Part shown: positions 13,425 to 13,469 of the stretch, piece by piece
Numbering within the stretch: position 1 is the first letter of the stretch
Layout of the letters: each line of letters opens with the position of its first letter
Assembly: GCA_030146905.1 (NCBI GenBank)
Contig: JASLAV010000089.1
Coordinates: 1 to 13,469 of the forward strand
Origin: Lentzea sp.
Lineage (GTDB): Bacteria > Actinomycetota > Actinomycetes > Mycobacteriales > Pseudonocardiaceae
DNA: 13,469 nt
Direction: 5' to 3'
The notes under the pieces: generated by a model
Told to the model about the DNA's origin: nothing
Database searches by the model: none
The model's input: the letters and a program-made list of their open reading frames with translations, nothing else
Translations under genes and position numbers: made by a program

Positions 13425-13469
13425 TGTCGGTGTTTGTGTGCGTTGCCGGATCGCGTGTCGATCCTGGTG

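Noticed and set aside
1..13469. CRISPR arrays, tRNA or rRNA genes
   Set aside because: No regularly spaced direct repeats, tRNA-like cloverleaf or rRNA segment was noticed on either strand.

Overview
The window looks like an accessory or recently rearranged region of a high-GC filamentous actinomycete. The evidence is the G/C-rich third codon positions, GTG and TTG starts, an AfsR-like regulator, a small SARP, WD40-repeat proteins and an actinomycete-type secretome. A Pseudonocardiales member such as Lentzea, Saccharothrix or Actinosynnema is a reasonable guess, but the sequence alone does not settle the genus.

Layout. (1) 1-1654, minus strand: a large AfsR-like regulator (SARP DNA-binding domain, BTAD, AAA-type ATPase) that runs off the left edge. 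(2) 1655-2355: gene-poor. (3) 2356-5522: a graveyard. Remnants of WD40-repeat genes flank a stack of insertion-sequence pieces (2882-5104). The stack is best read as five integrase-type IS insertions, each inside the previous one, followed by loss of the left-hand halves. Only the innermost copy keeps both ends, and its transposase carries a one-base deletion and has lost a catalytic Asp. (4) 5523-7172, minus: a helix-turn-helix protein with a membrane anchor and a glycosidase-like (GH39-type) sensor domain whose two expected catalytic glutamates are absent. (5) 7487-7918, plus: a small secreted four-cysteine protein divergent from it, followed by a hairpin and a small SARP regulator (7993-8823). 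(6) 8691-11772, minus: a secreted four-cysteine protein, a hairpin, an ABC ATPase and two membrane proteins, the last three with overlapping reading frames. The last one overlaps the SARP gene tail to tail. (7) 11773-12741: gene-poor. (8) 12742-13122, plus: a third secreted four-cysteine protein. (9) 13150-13469: a broken IS630-type transposase end and a long imperfect inverted repeat.

How it may work together (inference). Three unrelated-looking exported proteins of 112-143 aa, each with a signal peptide and exactly four cysteines, sit within 6 kb. With them are a dedicated ABC system, a SARP activator and a membrane-anchored HTH protein with a pseudoenzyme sensor domain. This would fit a small exported-effector or antimicrobial locus with surface sensing and a self-protection or export pump. 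No biosynthetic enzymes are visible, so the SARPs may act on targets outside the window or on these genes. The strongest candidates for something new are the HTH-membrane-pseudoglycosidase regulator with its divergent secreted protein, the secreted-protein/ABC operon, and the nested IS stack with repeated insertion at one position in transposase 3' ends.
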